Part shown: piece after piece, positions 45,541 through 56,582 of the stretch
Layout of the letters: each line of letters starts with the position of its first letter
Numbering within the stretch: the first letter of the stretch is position 1
Assembly (NCBI GenBank): GCA_949752735.1
Contig: OX457036.1
Span: 4,161,624 to 4,225,623, forward strand
Source: Lumbricus terrestris
Taxonomy: Eukaryota > Annelida > Clitellata > Crassiclitellata > Lumbricidae
Length of the DNA: 64,000 nt
Direction of reading: 5' to 3'
Notes under the pieces: model-generated
Told to the model about the DNA's origin: nothing
Database searches by the model: none
What the model saw: only the letters and a program-made list of their open reading frames with translations
Made by a program: the position numbers and the translations under genes

Positions 45541-46476
45541 TGAAACTCATTATTCTATTGCAGTTTCCATTGCTCAACGATCGTCCGGTAGCAGATTCGT
45601 CCGTGGAATAGATCTTATTGAAAATTATGGGTGCATCAGAGCATAGATTGAGCATTCGCATATTTCGAAATTAAAATTTCAAATATTCACGAATATTAAC
45701 GAATATTATAACTGCCAACGAATATTTTATTCGTAAAATAGTAGGCCTATGTTCTTTCAATAAATTCTTTATTCTTAATTCTTATTTTGCTGCTTATGAA
45801 TTTTTTAAACTTTACTGAATGAATTGTGCAAATTTGAGTTAGCATACACATAGGCCTATAGCAGTAACTGATAATAACTTTAACAGATTTATTTTTAAAA
45901 ACTTCAAGGTCTCTGATGGGTCTGGCCAAAGTGGTCATGCGGCATTCATATCACATTCATATCACATTCGATACTTAATGTTAGTCAGTAGTAGCAATAG
46001 TATATGCTAAATTAGAGATAAACTTTAACTGCCTATAATAGTAACTGCAAATTGATAAAGTAATTTTATATCAGTGTAACAGGATGAGTAAATATAAATA
46101 CCAACGCAAGAAATAACAGTGCCAGATTGCAAAACAAAACTTGACCCGTTCTCAGCATATTAATCGCGCTGCATATTTTAATTCAGCCCTGTCCTGAATG
46201 CGAGTGAATGTCATGGAGACATACAGAAACTTAAACTGCATTACCGGGTAACATTGCGGTTTCGATGGTTCGTGAATCCGTTAACGAATATTTACTAATA
46301 TTAAAAGATTTAAATGCTAATATGTTTTTTTAAATAATGTGCTCCGCCTCTTGCATAGTGGTGGATGAATTCTCGACACAACTAACTGCTGAGCAAGAGG
46401 ACTTGAAGAATGGCCGACCTCAACAACTCAGGCAGTCAAAAGATATCGCTAATAACTCAATGATGCCTTTTTTGTT
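45541..46476. other. Interval without recognisable gene
   Basis: AT-rich, with CGAATATTAACGAATATT-type short direct repeats at 45685-45730. No gene. Confidence 0.35.
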
Positions 46477-46514
46477 AGACACCTTCACAAATGTTTACAT
46501 TTATGTTATAATAA
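46477..46514 (+). promoter_or_regulatory. PSE-TATA module 32
   Basis: Box AGACACCTTC (46477-46486), 20 bp, then TATAATAA (46507-46514). Confidence 0.5.
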
Positions 46515-46874
46515 TTTATCTTTTGCTACTTTGTTAGATTGGTTAGCACATTGTTTATGCTTTTCTTCAGCACAACTCTCAGTGAATATCAAGGCCGACC
46601 GATCAATTTTATAAGACGCCCATCATTTCTAAGATTCACATCGGCACGAGCATTCGGTCTTCCGCGAATTTCAATCTGAAAAATGTTTACTGTTGTTGCA
46701 TTTAAATGCGTTTGGCTGCAAATGTCTTAGTATTCGAGCTCATGAAACATTCTGACATCTCCTTGTCGTTGCCTTTGACCAATGACACGGATAATGTCAG
46801 TTCGAGCATGTTGTGGTTAGGAATATTCAACTTATTTAGCCCCGTGAAGTTTACATTTGACGAACAGTTGTATG

Positions 46875-46940
46875 TATGAATGAGCACTTGTTATAGCGCC
46901 CGATCGAGATTTCTACTCAGAGACGAGAAGCGCTCTATAA
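46875..46940 (-). mobile_element. SINE family 1, 3' fragment
   Basis: GAGCACTTGTTATAGCGCCC and TTTCTACTCAGAGACG on the plus strand. Confidence 0.55.
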
Positions 46941-47027
46941 ACGGTCAGAAATGTTACAATACGACATATACAGATGGCATTGAGGCAATGTAGTGTGTCG
47001 TCCGTTGAATTCAGTGAAAACTGAACA

Positions 47028-47040
47028 GGGTCGAGGTCTT
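47028..47040 (+). promoter_or_regulatory. Upstream GGGTCGAGGTC element of module 33
   Basis: GGGTCGAGGTCTT lies about 100 bp before the module 33 box, preceded by CCGTTGAATTC and AAAACTGAACA. Similar words precede modules 15 and 51. Confidence 0.35.
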
Positions 47041-47131
47041 ACCGTTACTATAAAAACGTGTGCATTTACATTTACTATTTAATCGCTTGCCCAAAAATAG
47101 ACTGGCGTGTTGGTTATTACAAGGTCGACTA

Positions 47132-47169
47132 AGACACCTTTATAACGCACTTCATGTGTGCGATAACAG
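47132..47169 (+). promoter_or_regulatory. PSE-TATA module 33 (weak TATA)
   Basis: Box AGACACCTTT (47132-47141), preceded by AAGGTCGACTA, 20 bp, then GATAACAG (47162-47169). Confidence 0.4.
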
Positions 47170-47388
47170 TCAAGAGACAGATGTCAAATTATGTTGATGT
47201 TGTTGAGCTTAGAGAAGTTTGCTATGGAAAAATGTCGACAGTTTGTTATAGGTTTCCAGTCAGAGGAGTTTGGTTCATATTATTAACTGTGAAGACAGTT
47301 TTCAAAGAGTCGACGTGTTTAAACTATCGACCCATTTCTGATTAGTCTTCATTTATTTATTATTATTATTTTTTTTTATGTATTCATT

Positions 47389-47600
47389 TCTGCAGCGCCT
47401 CTTCAAGTTCTCTACTCAGAGGCGCTCCCGACTACAGCGGAGACACTGCATCGGAGTCACACACTGAAGCGCTGAGCAATTGCGAGTGAAGGACTTGCTC
47501 ATTAATGCTCAAGGTCCCAACGAGGAGACCTGAGGTGGATTCGAACCTCGAACCTTCCGGCTTCAGGGCAACGACGCCGCTACTACACCACCGAGCCCCA
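47389..47600 (-). mobile_element. SINE family 1, near full length
   Basis: Plus-strand GCAGCGCCTCTTCAAGTTCT to CTACTACACCACCGAGCCCC. A short insertion (ATTAATGCTC) interrupts the middle. Confidence 0.85.
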
Positions 47601-47647
47601 CAAACTTGAGTTCATTTATATTAAACGTCATCGGCTGACTACGTGTG

Positions 47648-47652
<5 letters not shown>

Positions 47653-47707
<55 letters not shown>

Positions 47708-47730
47708 TCACTCACTCACTCACTCACTCG
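47653..47730. repeat. (CA)n then (CACT)n microsatellite
   Basis: About 50 bp CA followed by ACTC units. Confidence 0.95.
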
Positions 47731-48537
47731 CTCTATGTAATTTCGTGCACAGTCCAAGCACATTAATCGGGTTGTCTTAATTACATTTGCAATTTTGCAT
47801 GACAATAAAAATAATTGTGCAGTGGTAAAAGCTGTTGCGTTTATATCGCAGAGTACTGAATTAATTAAACTCAAATTCTTTCCTGGAATTTGCAAAAATT
47901 CAATCATTTAGCTGTTGCTTGAATGGCTTACATGTATATCAAGTATGCACATCGCATTCTGATCTATCGCGATGTAGTACATGTAGGCTGTTGAACAAGC
48001 AACTTGATCTTTAAATCAGATAAACAAGAACAAGACCCACGCGTCTGACGAAATCTTCTAACGTACTTTCAAATTTGCAAGACACGAATCCTCGTCTACG
48101 ATTGAAAAACTGTCGTTTCTCTGCGTAACCAGAATTGGTTTTTGATTCGTCAAGTGACAATGAAAGGCTATTCACGAAAATAACAATTTTGTTTTATAAT
48201 GTACATTGCACAATTTTTGCGAAATTGATACCTTTGAGGAATGTAGACAAATGATAGCCAGGATGAGGAGGGATCCATGATACTTATGACAAACGTCGAA
48301 AGCTTTTTTCTTAGTATAATTAATTCAGCTCTTTGACAAAATTATTGACATCTGAGAGATCAGCGACTACATGACGCCGGATACATCAGGAAATGAACGA
48401 ATGCAAAATATTTATGATAAACAATAAAATTTTAAGCATCAGCTAGTACATAGCTTCGCTTTAAAGCAATTTAGGGGGTTTAAGCTGGCACGCCTTTTTC
48501 TTATGTAAGCTTTTTAAGCGCTTAATACAGTGCTTCT
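47731..48537. other. Interval without recognisable gene
   Basis: AT-rich, no repeat boundaries. A box-like TGATACCTTT near 48228 lacks a TATA box. Confidence 0.35.
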
Positions 48538-48642
48538 AAGATAAGATAAGATGAGATAATATAAGATAAGATTATATAGGATAAGATAAGATAAGATAAG
48601 GTAAGATAAGATAAGATAAGATAAGATAGGATAAGATAAGAT
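48538..48642. repeat. (GATAA)n microsatellite
   Basis: ATAAGATAAGATAAG pentamers with a few variants. Confidence 0.95.
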
Positions 48643-49263
48643 GAGACGGACAGCAGTGCGCACGAACCTACTTAGGGACCTTATTCGACATGTTGGCCGG
48701 AAGTCAATCGTACATGGTGCATACGAAGCAACAGTAGACATGAACCTACAAAAGTGTGATGGTGTCATAGTACGGGGGAAATCACCTTGAGCTGTCGAAG
48801 CTGATTTCGGCAGTTGAGACAAACAGATGAATGTGTTGCGTATATTCTGTAAGCTCCTGATAGAGTTGAGCGGCGACAGGTGACAGGACTCGCAAACACG
48901 AAAAGGCTCACGAAACTGAAGCCCTCGATCGCTGGTAGAAGATGACGCGCGCGTCCGGCCAATCGTCGGGGCACAAGGATTGCACAGTAGAAGACATTTG
49001 TCGCTTGTCGGTCGGTAGTTTTGAACGCCACCAGACGCTCATAAATGGCACAGATTCGAATGAGCGCCTTTATTGAAGGATCTCACAGGACCAACTCATT
49101 GTAAATTGAGACGAGTCTAGGTGACAAAGCATGTAGGCCGAGTCTTACTGTCGATATTGGTAAATGTTTAGCCAATAATAATTATTTACTCTTATAATAC
49201 TATATTATAAACGCATGCTAACATATTACGCACTGGCACATTGTATAACGCAGTGCTCGACTT
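48643..49263. other. Interval without recognisable gene
   Basis: Contains GAAGGATCTCACAGG (49076) resembling GAAGGATCTCGTCCG at 49497 and CAAGGATCTCATCCTT at 52394. These may be diverged upstream parts of array units. ACATGGTGCATAC occurs at 48712, the same word seen 54 bp after TATA in modules 12 and 21. Confidence 0.35.
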
Positions 49264-49301
49264 AAACACCCTTAAGATGTTATTAAATATTTCCATATAA
49301 T
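49264..49301 (+). promoter_or_regulatory. PSE-TATA module 34
   Basis: Box AAACACCCTT (49264-49273), preceded by GCAGTGCTCGACTT, 20 bp, then CATATAAT (49294-49301). Confidence 0.55.
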
Positions 49302-49912
49302 TATTGTAAACGGAACAAAGCGATTTTAAGCCAAATGTCGTTTGAATGTCTGCATTTACGGGCCAAGAAACCCAGCGTTGTCAATAAATAAATAAAACAC
49401 TACTATTATAATAATAATAGTACTGTAATAATTATAATTATTTTATCATGGACCGTGTAAGTGGATTTTCATCAATTCAAGCGGACAGCGTTGGTGAAGG
49501 ATCTCGTCCGATAAATTTATCTAAAAACTAAACTGGGTCTAAATCACGCGTCCACATTTTGATTTTATATTTTCCCGACACACTCGTCAGCCAAGTACTG
49601 TCTTGTTTTGAACTGAAAACTTAAAGTGTGGAGAAAGTTTATTTCAACGTCTGCGCAAGCTGATCTAAAATAGCATTATTGTCCCACACCTGCGTCAGTT
49701 CATCCATGTTACTTTTATCCACCGCCTACTAGTGCTTCAAGTCCTGGAAAATGCTGCTACAGAAATTGGCAAATAGCTTTAGATCTTCATGAATGTCAGG
49801 TTACTATGGCGGAGTTAAAAAAAGTTCTATTTTTCCACACTAGCACGATGGCCACTGCATAATACACGTTTTTAGCACGGAAGTCGAACGACTATCAGTC
49901 TAGGGTCTCGTT

Positions 49913-49950
49913 AAACACCTTTAACTAAATATTAAACTGCGTTCTAAAGA
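49913..49950 (+). promoter_or_regulatory. PSE-TATA module 35 (weak TATA)
   Basis: Box AAACACCTTT (49913-49922), preceded by GGGTCTCGTT, 20 bp, then TCTAAAGA (49943-49950). Confidence 0.4.
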
Positions 49951-50109
49951 AATTGAATCGCAAAAGCTGAGAGAATTTGATAAAATTATGTAAATCGATC
50001 GCACACAAATACTGACCACACTAAGTTAACAATATTCGAAGAACAATTTCATGCTATTAAGAACGAGATGATGCTGTGTGAATCCTTGGTTTCCGCGGTA
50101 CACATCTTT

Positions 50110-50267
50110 AAATGTGGATCCTTGTGCTGGTGCATGTGCAAATACGATGAGAAGAGACTGAGAGATTACTGAGCAGAAGTAGGAGAGACAATATCCGAAA
50201 TAGGGTGACCATGGATAAACTGGAAAAGAGAAAGACAGTCACGTGGTGGACGAGATGAGATAAAGTA
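50110..50267 (+). pseudogene. LINE C-terminal fragment, left of the Tc1-like insertion
   Basis: GCAAATACGATGAGAAGAGA to CACGTGGTGGACGAGATGAG resembles the minus-strand LINE fragment at 62375-62645 (GACAGTGGTTGACAAGATC), the VDKIR-R region before GHV in this RT tail. The Tc1-like element splits it here and GTTTCGCAT resumes at 51653. Confidence 0.5.
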
Positions 50268-51650
50268 CAGTGGTGTGAAAAAGTTTTGCATCACCCACAT
50301 ATTTTATGTATTTCTTCGGTATTAAGATGAATAATGTACTGGTGAACATGCGGGCGTTAATTAAAGGCTTTCTTATTGTTTGGTTCGAGTTTATAAGCAT
50401 ATTTCTTTAAATTTGACATGATGAAAGTTCGTTTACCACCTCGTGGCTATACCATGATGAGTAGGGCCATACAGGCTTGTAACCCACTAACGCTTGTTCT
50501 GTGCGTAGTGCAATGTGTTGGGATGAAATGACCGGTTATGTGTGGTCGTAAACCTTCTTTATGATTTAGAGGCCTGGAAAAAGCCATTTCCTCATGTCAG
50601 TGATGCACGAATTTTTGTTGTCCAGCCCTTGTTCTTCACCACTTGTGTGCAACGTTTCGGCATCGAGTTGACCAGCTTGACGAGGTGGTCATGGGACACA
50701 ACGCGGTTCCAGGCGGCGATGAGCGATTCGATGAGCTCGCATTTGGAAGTTGGATATCTTTTGGATATCTCCAAGGCTACTTTATGCCACAGATTCTCAA
50801 TTGGATTGAGATCCGGGGCCTGGGCGGGCCAGTCCAGCGTTGTTTTCTTTCGTTATGGTTTGGATCGCATGGCTGCCAGTGCCATCGGACGTCTGCATAT
50901 CGTTGATGGAATGGTCAACGCAACCAAGTGCATCGGCATACTGCAGAAGTGCATGGTGCCATCAGTTCAGCAACTCTTCCCAGGCCAGTTCCCCTTTCAG
51001 CATGACAATGCACCATGCCATCGTGCCAAACTGGTGACCAACTGGAACAAACAGAACAATGTTAAGACGCTGCACTGGCCCGCCCGGTCCCCAGACCTCA
51101 ATCCAATTGAGAATCTGTGGCATAAAGTAGCCTTGGAGATATCCAAGAGATATCCAACTTCCAAATGCGAGCTCATCGAATCGCTCATCGCCGCCTGGAA
51201 CCGTGTTGTGTCCCATGACCACCTCGTCAAGCTGGTCAACTCGATGCCGAAACGTTGCACACAAGTGGTGAAGAACAAGGGCTGGGCAAAAAAAATTGGT
51301 GCATCACTGACATGAGGAAATGGCTTTTTCCAGGCCTCTAAATCATAAAGAAGGCCTACGACCACACATAACCGGTCATTTCATCCCAACACATTGCAGA
51401 TGCACAGAACCAGCGTTAGCGGGTTACAAGCCTGTATGGCCCTACTCATGCTGGTATAGTCACGAGGTGGTAAACGAACTTTCATCATGTCAAATTTAAA
51501 AGAAATATGCTTGTAAACTCGAACCAAACAATAAGAAAACCTTTAATTAACGCCCAAATGCTTACCAGTACGTTATTCAACTTAATACAGAAGAAATGAT
51601 GCATAGAAACGCAAAATATATGGGTGATGCAAAACTTTTTCACACCACTG
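50268..51650. mobile_element. Fold-back Tc1-like (DD34E) element
   Basis: Ends CAGTGGTGTGAAAAAGTTTT and its inverse are flanked by TA (50266-50267 and 51651-51652), the Tc1/mariner target. Unlike a normal Tc1, the inverted repeats are about 570-580 bp each (50268-50840 and 51068-51650), so the left arm is an inverted copy of the right arm, including the transposase C-terminus. Only a 227-bp loop is single-copy. The element cannot encode a full transposase and would form a giant hairpin when single-stranded. Confidence 0.9.
50850..51315 (+). pseudogene. Tc1-like transposase, C-terminal half only
   Basis: In frame: GRLHIVDGMVNATKCIGILQ, then PSVQQLFPGQFPFQHDNAPC with the second catalytic Asp, then HWPARSPDLNPIENLW with the catalytic Glu. 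Exactly 34 residues separate the D of HDN and the E of IEN, the DD34E signature. The N-terminal helix-turn-helix domains and the first Asp are absent. The upstream open frame starting at 50542 is antisense transposase sequence from the left arm read as protein. A stop follows at 51315. Non-functional; it could only have been mobilised in trans. Confidence 0.9.
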
Positions 51651-51652
51651 TA

Positions 51653-51725
51653 GTTTCGCATTCCTGCTCTATGCAAGCATTGTTCATTTATCACAAAGAC
51701 AATTGATGGCATCTTGAGACTACTC
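51653..51725 (+). pseudogene. LINE C-terminal fragment, right of the Tc1-like insertion
   Basis: GTTTCGCATTCCTGCTCTATG continues the sequence cut at 50267, by comparison with GTTTCGCATGGCATGG of the minus-strand copy near 62460. Confidence 0.4.
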
Positions 51726-51730
51726 GACAG

Positions 51731-52191
51731 CTTATATCAAGATCTGCCGCCCAATCCCCAGCCTCTGTCTTTGCCTCTCCTCTCCCTCTCACATTATCGA
51801 CTTATCTTTTTGTGACAACCATGGGGTTCAAATCGCCCCAGAATGCGTGTTGTGTACGCATAATCGGATTATGTCGCAGTATATCTTCGAATGTTTGCGG
51901 TGATTGGTGTAACATTTATTATCCAATTCTGAGAGTTTACGGTGGAGAACGTGGTTATTCAAGAAACATCGAATCACCTGACGATAATCATAGGTATTAC
52001 AGATTGCAACGGGTGAGAATAGAATATAAATTAAGCGTTATACATGTAGAACCTCACCTACGCTCGAAATAGAATTACAAGTTGAAGAACGATTTACTGC
52101 CCTTTTATCATGCAGATTGTATCAATAATGTGGAATACGTTACTAGGAAATCCAAATAAGGCGATAATTGTTAAATATTGCACCGTCGTTT
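51731..52191. other. Interval without recognisable gene
   Basis: The 86-codon open frame 51812-52072 (MTTMGFKSPQNACCVRI...) has no recognised domain and no splice or promoter context, so I do not call it. Confidence 0.35.
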
Positions 52192-52229
52192 AATATATCG
52201 CATCGGTAGAAAACGTTATGAAGGTGTTT
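52192..52229 (-). promoter_or_regulatory. PSE-TATA module 36
   Basis: Minus strand: box AAACACCTTC (52229-52220), 20 bp, then GATATATT (52199-52192). TAACGCTCGACTT, the usual upstream word, lies 14 bp further upstream. Confidence 0.55.
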
Positions 52230-52591
52230 GAGCAATTTTGATTAAGTCGAGCGTTACATTATCCGATGTAGTGTTAAGAATCTATAGAGTGGACAACTGT
52301 TCGATTAACAATTATAGACTACATAGTAAAATGCAATCAGACACGATGATTATATTTGCATGACTACCATACAATTGGTTAACTAGTTTGGTCAAGGATC
52401 TCATCCTTTGAATTCTTTGTAAAATTCACAGGGTCGAGGCCACACGATCAAAAGAAAAACGTAGGCTATAATTTAATATACATTTGACTTTACTTGTAAA
52501 ATCGCTTTCATTCATTTTTTAATTTTTTTTCCTCAACCAGAACAACAAACAAACATGATACAATTATGGCATTGAATAATACATAATTTGG

Positions 52592-53190
52592 TGAAGAAGA
52601 AGAAGAAGAAGAAGAAGAAGAAGAAGAAGAAGAAGAAGAGGAAGAGGAAGAGGAAGAGGAAGAGGAAGAGGAAGAGGAAGAGGAAGAGGTAGAGGAAGAG
52701 GAAGAGGAAGAGGAAGAGGAAGAGGAAGAGGAAGAGGAAGAGGAAGAGGAAGAGGAAGAGGAAGAGGAAGAGGAAGAGGAAGAGGAAGAGGAAGAGGAAG
52801 AGGAAGAGGAAGAGGTAGAGGAAGAGGTAGAGGAAGAGGAAGAGGAAGAGGAAGAGGAAGAGGAAGAGGAAGAGGAAGAGGAAGAGGAAGAGGAAGAGGA
52901 AGAGGAAGAGGAAGAGGAAGAGGAAGAGGAAGAGGAAGAGGAAGAGGAAGAGGAAGAGGAAGAGGAGGAGGATGAGGGGGAGGAGGAGGAGCAGGAGGAG
53001 GAGGAGGAGGAGGGGGAGGGGGAGGGGAGGGGGAGGGGGAGGGGGAGGGGGAAGGGGAAGGGGAAGGGGAAGGGGAAGGGGAAGGGGAAGAAGAAGAAGA
53101 AGAAGAAGAAGAAGAAGAAGAAGAAGAAGAAGAAGAAGAAGAAGAAGAAGAAGAAGAAGAAGAAGAAGAAGAAGAAGAAGAAGAAGAAGG
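52592..53190. repeat. 600-bp polypurine tract, (GAA)n-(GGAAGA)n-(GGGGA)n-(GAA)n
   Basis: Plus strand is almost wholly A and G; pyrimidines appear only at a few sites such as AGGTAGAGG and GATGAGGG. Order: GAA block, about 350 bp of GGAAGA, a G-richer block at 52966-53085, GAA block. The 214-codon PLPLPL frame is an artefact. Such mirror-symmetric purine runs can form intramolecular triplex DNA. Confidence 0.97.
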
Positions 53191-53713
53191 ATCCTGGTAG
53201 AGTCCCACTAATCTCTACGTTTGTTTTACTTTTACTTTTACGAGCGATAAAGAATTAAAGAATGTTATATAATTTCTGACTTATTTTATTTTTTATACAA
53301 CTTCCTGTACAATTTCTTATAGGGTGGGTGATGGAAAAGTGGGACGGGCCACTATTGTGCACTGTGGGACAGACAAGCTAGTGAGGCTTGCATGCGTATT
53401 ATGTCCAATAGTGTAATCCATCCAAAATCTAAAAATACATAGTCTATGGCAATATACCGATGCCGATGCACGCTTTAATTGCCAACGGTAGCCACCCCAT
53501 CATTTTAAGCTGCAACCCCACTGCCCCCCCCCATGAAAAACTAACTGGTTACGCCACTGCTTATATAATCGCTCTAATTCATTCGTTCATTCATTCACTC
53601 AATCGTCAAGATAATTTGTGCAGCACCAAATAAAGACTCCTAGTTAGAAACGGCTGTGAATAGAAGAGTTGTCCTGTCATGCACTTTTACACTGAAGAAC
53701 GCAAGCCGAACAC
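53191..53713. other. Interval without recognisable gene
   Basis: Low-complexity AT-rich DNA with a CCCCACTGCCCCCCCCC run near 53517. No gene. Confidence 0.35.
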
Positions 53714-53751
53714 AGACACCTTTTTATAGTTTATTTAATCACAATAATAGA
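53714..53751 (+). promoter_or_regulatory. PSE-TATA module 37
   Basis: Box AGACACCTTT (53714-53723), 20 bp, then ATAATAGA (53744-53751). Confidence 0.45.
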
Positions 53752-53834
53752 CGACAACGGTGGGCGAACAACGATCAAAGTACAAAAAACTAAGAGTGCA
53801 CTTTGGTGCAGGCATCAAAGGTCTTACCAATAAG

Positions 53835-54060
53835 TTTGTATGTTTACATGCGCACTTGCAATAGCGCCCCTTCAAGCGCTCTACTCAAAGGCGCTCCCGA
53901 CTAAAGAGCGGACACTGCATCGGAGTTTCACGCCGAAGCGCTGAGCAATTGCGAGTGAAGGACTTGCCCATGGTCCCTACGCGGCGACTTGAGGTGGGTT
54001 CGAACCTGCAACCCTTCGGCTGCAAGGCAACGAACGCACCCACTACACCACCGCGCTCCA
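53835..54060 (-). mobile_element. SINE family 1, full length
   Basis: Plus-strand ACATGCGCACTTGCAATAGC to ACCCACTACACCACCGCGCT. Head and B-box (GGGTTCGAACCTGCAACCC on the plus strand) are intact. Confidence 0.85.
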
Positions 54061-54781
54061 TAATAACATTAGAAGAATCGCTTTTATGTGTTTTTTCACA
54101 GGGACCTTAGATGGCGTGGAACAGATACAAATGGCAACACTGTTGATGGATCTCACCAAATAAATTCGTTGAAAACTTAGTAGGTTCGTTCTTGAAGAAC
54201 GTTTACACTCATCCCTTCTCTTAGATAGGCGAACTTATTACTTGGTTTGAGCTGACAAACGGAATTGCGAAGAAAGTTTCGCAAAATCTCTACATAAGTA
54301 AATTGCTTAGAATCTTGACCCAATCATTGATTAACTTAAATCAAGGTTACTCAATAATATTAGACGTCATCGATTAATTCAAAGTAATTCCTATACAGGC
54401 GTTAAAGAACTTTGCACGTACATGTAGCTATTGCACATTAATGGATTTGACTTGACAACATTGCATTTCATTCACTTGCCAATTGTGCAGTTGTAAATAA
54501 TGCTGTTGCGTTTAGATTATTAAAGAATTAAATCGAAGAATTAAATTGAACTATATAATATTGAATAAAATTCATAACTGTTTCGTAGGATATGCGAAAC
54601 TTCCCAAATTTGATCTTCATCTGTTTCTCGAATGCTTTTATTATGTATTTCCATTGCTGTTTGACCCGTCATGTGCTTTTGCCAAGTACTTTGAGAATTA
54701 TTCCATAACCTAGAATCTGTACAGTTTGCCACACCAGTGACTAAAAAAGACTGAATCAATTACGTGTTGTCGAAAATCTAT

Positions 54782-54819
54782 TAGACATAGCGTCGTTTAC
54801 ATGCATTATAAAGGTATCC
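54782..54819 (-). promoter_or_regulatory. PSE-TATA module 38
   Basis: Minus strand: box GGATACCTTT (54819-54810), 20 bp, then TATGTCTA (54789-54782). Confidence 0.35.
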
Positions 54820-55324
54820 AATTGCACACTCGATTTCTTTGATGAACCATAATTATTATTGACCTCTTGTGTCGTCTTCCTTTTTCATTCAGACTTTTGT
54901 GTGACTCTCACTGTTAGAGAATGAGCAATGACAATGATTATGATTATAATTATATAGGCTACTCACAATCATTCGCTATAGTGTATGTATCCAGTAGCTT
55001 CTAGGGTAATCGTAGAAGAGAAACACCGATGGGCACCAGCCAGTGCATGAGCGATGCGTCTAGTCAGAGAGAAGTTAAAGTGGTATTGCAATAGTTCGAG
55101 TCCGGTTTACAAAGGTTTGCATGGGCAGCGTAGATATTGAATCGACTTATTGCCTCTTCTGGTGGTGGTGTGTGATTTATTTAGCTCTTGACTTCGTTGC
55201 CCTCTTTCCCATGCACACCTCATTGCTTTAAGTAAACAGGGTTAAAAATAACACAACTGGGGCTGCATACCAAACTGACGAATAAATGGAAACTCTCCGA
55301 TGTGGATGGCAGGACATTCTCACT

Positions 55325-55447
55325 GCTTTCTCAGTACTTTAAAATCTGACATCAATCATTGGGTTTTTTAAATTAGTTTTATACAATGCAATGCACGTGC
55401 GCTTGTCAGATTCAAATAAAAGCGACTTACTTACTTTCTTATTTCAA
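55325..55447 (+). repeat. LINE 3' tail, copy 1 (direct repeat with 56345-56475)
   Basis: CTGACATCAATCATTG to AATAAAAGCGACTTACTTAC. Nearly identical to 56345-56475. Confidence 0.8.
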
Positions 55448-55484
55448 ATTCGTAAAATAATTAGTCACTAGTACCTTGCTCTTA

Positions 55485-55566
55485 AGTGCTGTAATATGCC
55501 GAGCAAATTTCTGTCCAGGGTAACGGCCTCTGTTGTCATAGACCCTGGTCAAATCGGATCCATCCA
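55485..55566 (+). repeat. Repeat R-A
   Basis: CTTAAGTGCTGTAATATGCC, GAGCAAATTTCTGTCCAGGG, CGGCCTCTGTTGTCATAGAC, CCTGGTCAAATCGGATCC. Confidence 0.85.
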
Positions 55567-55579
55567 TCACTGACAATTA

Positions 55580-56095
55580 ATTTCTTATTTATACATGAAC
55601 GGGTTACTTACCTTTAAGCAATCTGGTTTCCGTAGAAATCATTCTACCGAAACTCTTTTGGTTCGCCTATTGTCTGATTTCTATGGCGCCATAAACCGTG
55701 GTCAGGTCACTCTTTTGGATCTGTTTGATGTCAGTGCCGCTTTTGATGCAGTTGACCACTCTATCTTGCTCCAACGTCTTTCTATTTCCTTCGGCCTATA
55801 GATGGTGCTCCTCTAGAATGGCATCGCTCTTTTCTATCTGGGCGCACTAAATGCCACTAACTGTGTGGTTTTGGGTGCCTCTAGGTCGTGTTGGGTCTCA
55901 GCCCCTTTTGGTGTGCCGCAGGGTTTAGTGTTGGACCCTTCACTGTACGCTCTCTACACAGCTGGTATTAGTTCCTTGTTGTCTACATGTGGCCTCCTGC
56001 ACCAACTCTATGCTGACGACGTGCAGGCCTATGCTCGCTGCTTTGCCGCTGATGCATTGTCCACTGTGTCTTTAATGTCCAATGCTTGATAATAG
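55580..56095 (+). pseudogene. CR1/L2-like non-LTR RT fragment
   Basis: FKQSGFRRNHSTETLLVRLL (55613 on) and LLDLFDVSAAFDAVDHSILL cover RT motifs 1 and A. After a stop and frame shift, FGVPQGLVLDPSLYALYTA is motif B and LHQLYADDVQAYA is motif C with intact YADD. This order identifies a CR1/L2-group RT. A stop after the 68-codon first frame and substitution of the WLRSFLSGR region show decay. The 3' tail at 56345 probably belongs to it. Confidence 0.85.
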
Positions 56096-56344
56096 ACCTG
56101 CCCTCTTCACGTCGTTGAACATCTGCCATGAAACACAACCAAGCGCACACAAGGGCCGTACAATATTATAGGCTTCTGCCCTCTATGGCCAACTCTTGAT
56201 ACAATATTGTGTTTTCTCTTTATCGTTGCATTATTCAGTACAAGTACTTATTCCGCATGAGAGGAAATTCCGTCATGTTGCTTCTCGTATAATGAGATTT
56301 GTTTTAAAATGGTTTCATCAACAGATGCAATTTCTTTTATATTT

Positions 56345-56475
56345 AGTTATCATGAGTGACTTTAAAATCTGCTGACATCAATCATTGTTTTTTAAAATTA
56401 GTTTTATACAATGCAATGCATGTGCGCTTGTCAGATTCAAATAAAAGCGACTTACTTACTTTCCTATTTCAATGT
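56345..56475 (+). repeat. LINE 3' tail, copy 2
   Basis: Same as 55325-55447, ending AATAAAAGCGACTTACTTAC. Offset about 1.02 kb. Confidence 0.8.
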
Positions 56476-56544
56476 CGTAAAAAATCAGTAGCCCAAGTGT
56501 CTAAGGATGTTGCTAAGAAGTATAAAACACAATAAATATCATTT

Positions 56545-56582
56545 GAACACCTCTAAATCAGTTTATCCGACAAAAACTCTCA
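56545..56582 (+). promoter_or_regulatory. PSE-like box without TATA (module 39)
   Basis: Box GAACACCTCT (56545-56554), preceded by AAATATCATTT, but AACTCTCA occupies the TATA position. Probably a decayed unit. Confidence 0.25.

Noticed and set aside
50542..50850. N-terminal part of the 257-codon frame over the Tc1-like element
   Set aside because: It is antisense transposase sequence from the inverted left arm; only residues from about 50850 on are sense.
52564..53211. Serine/proline/leucine and arginine-rich frames
   Set aside because: Translations of the purine tract.
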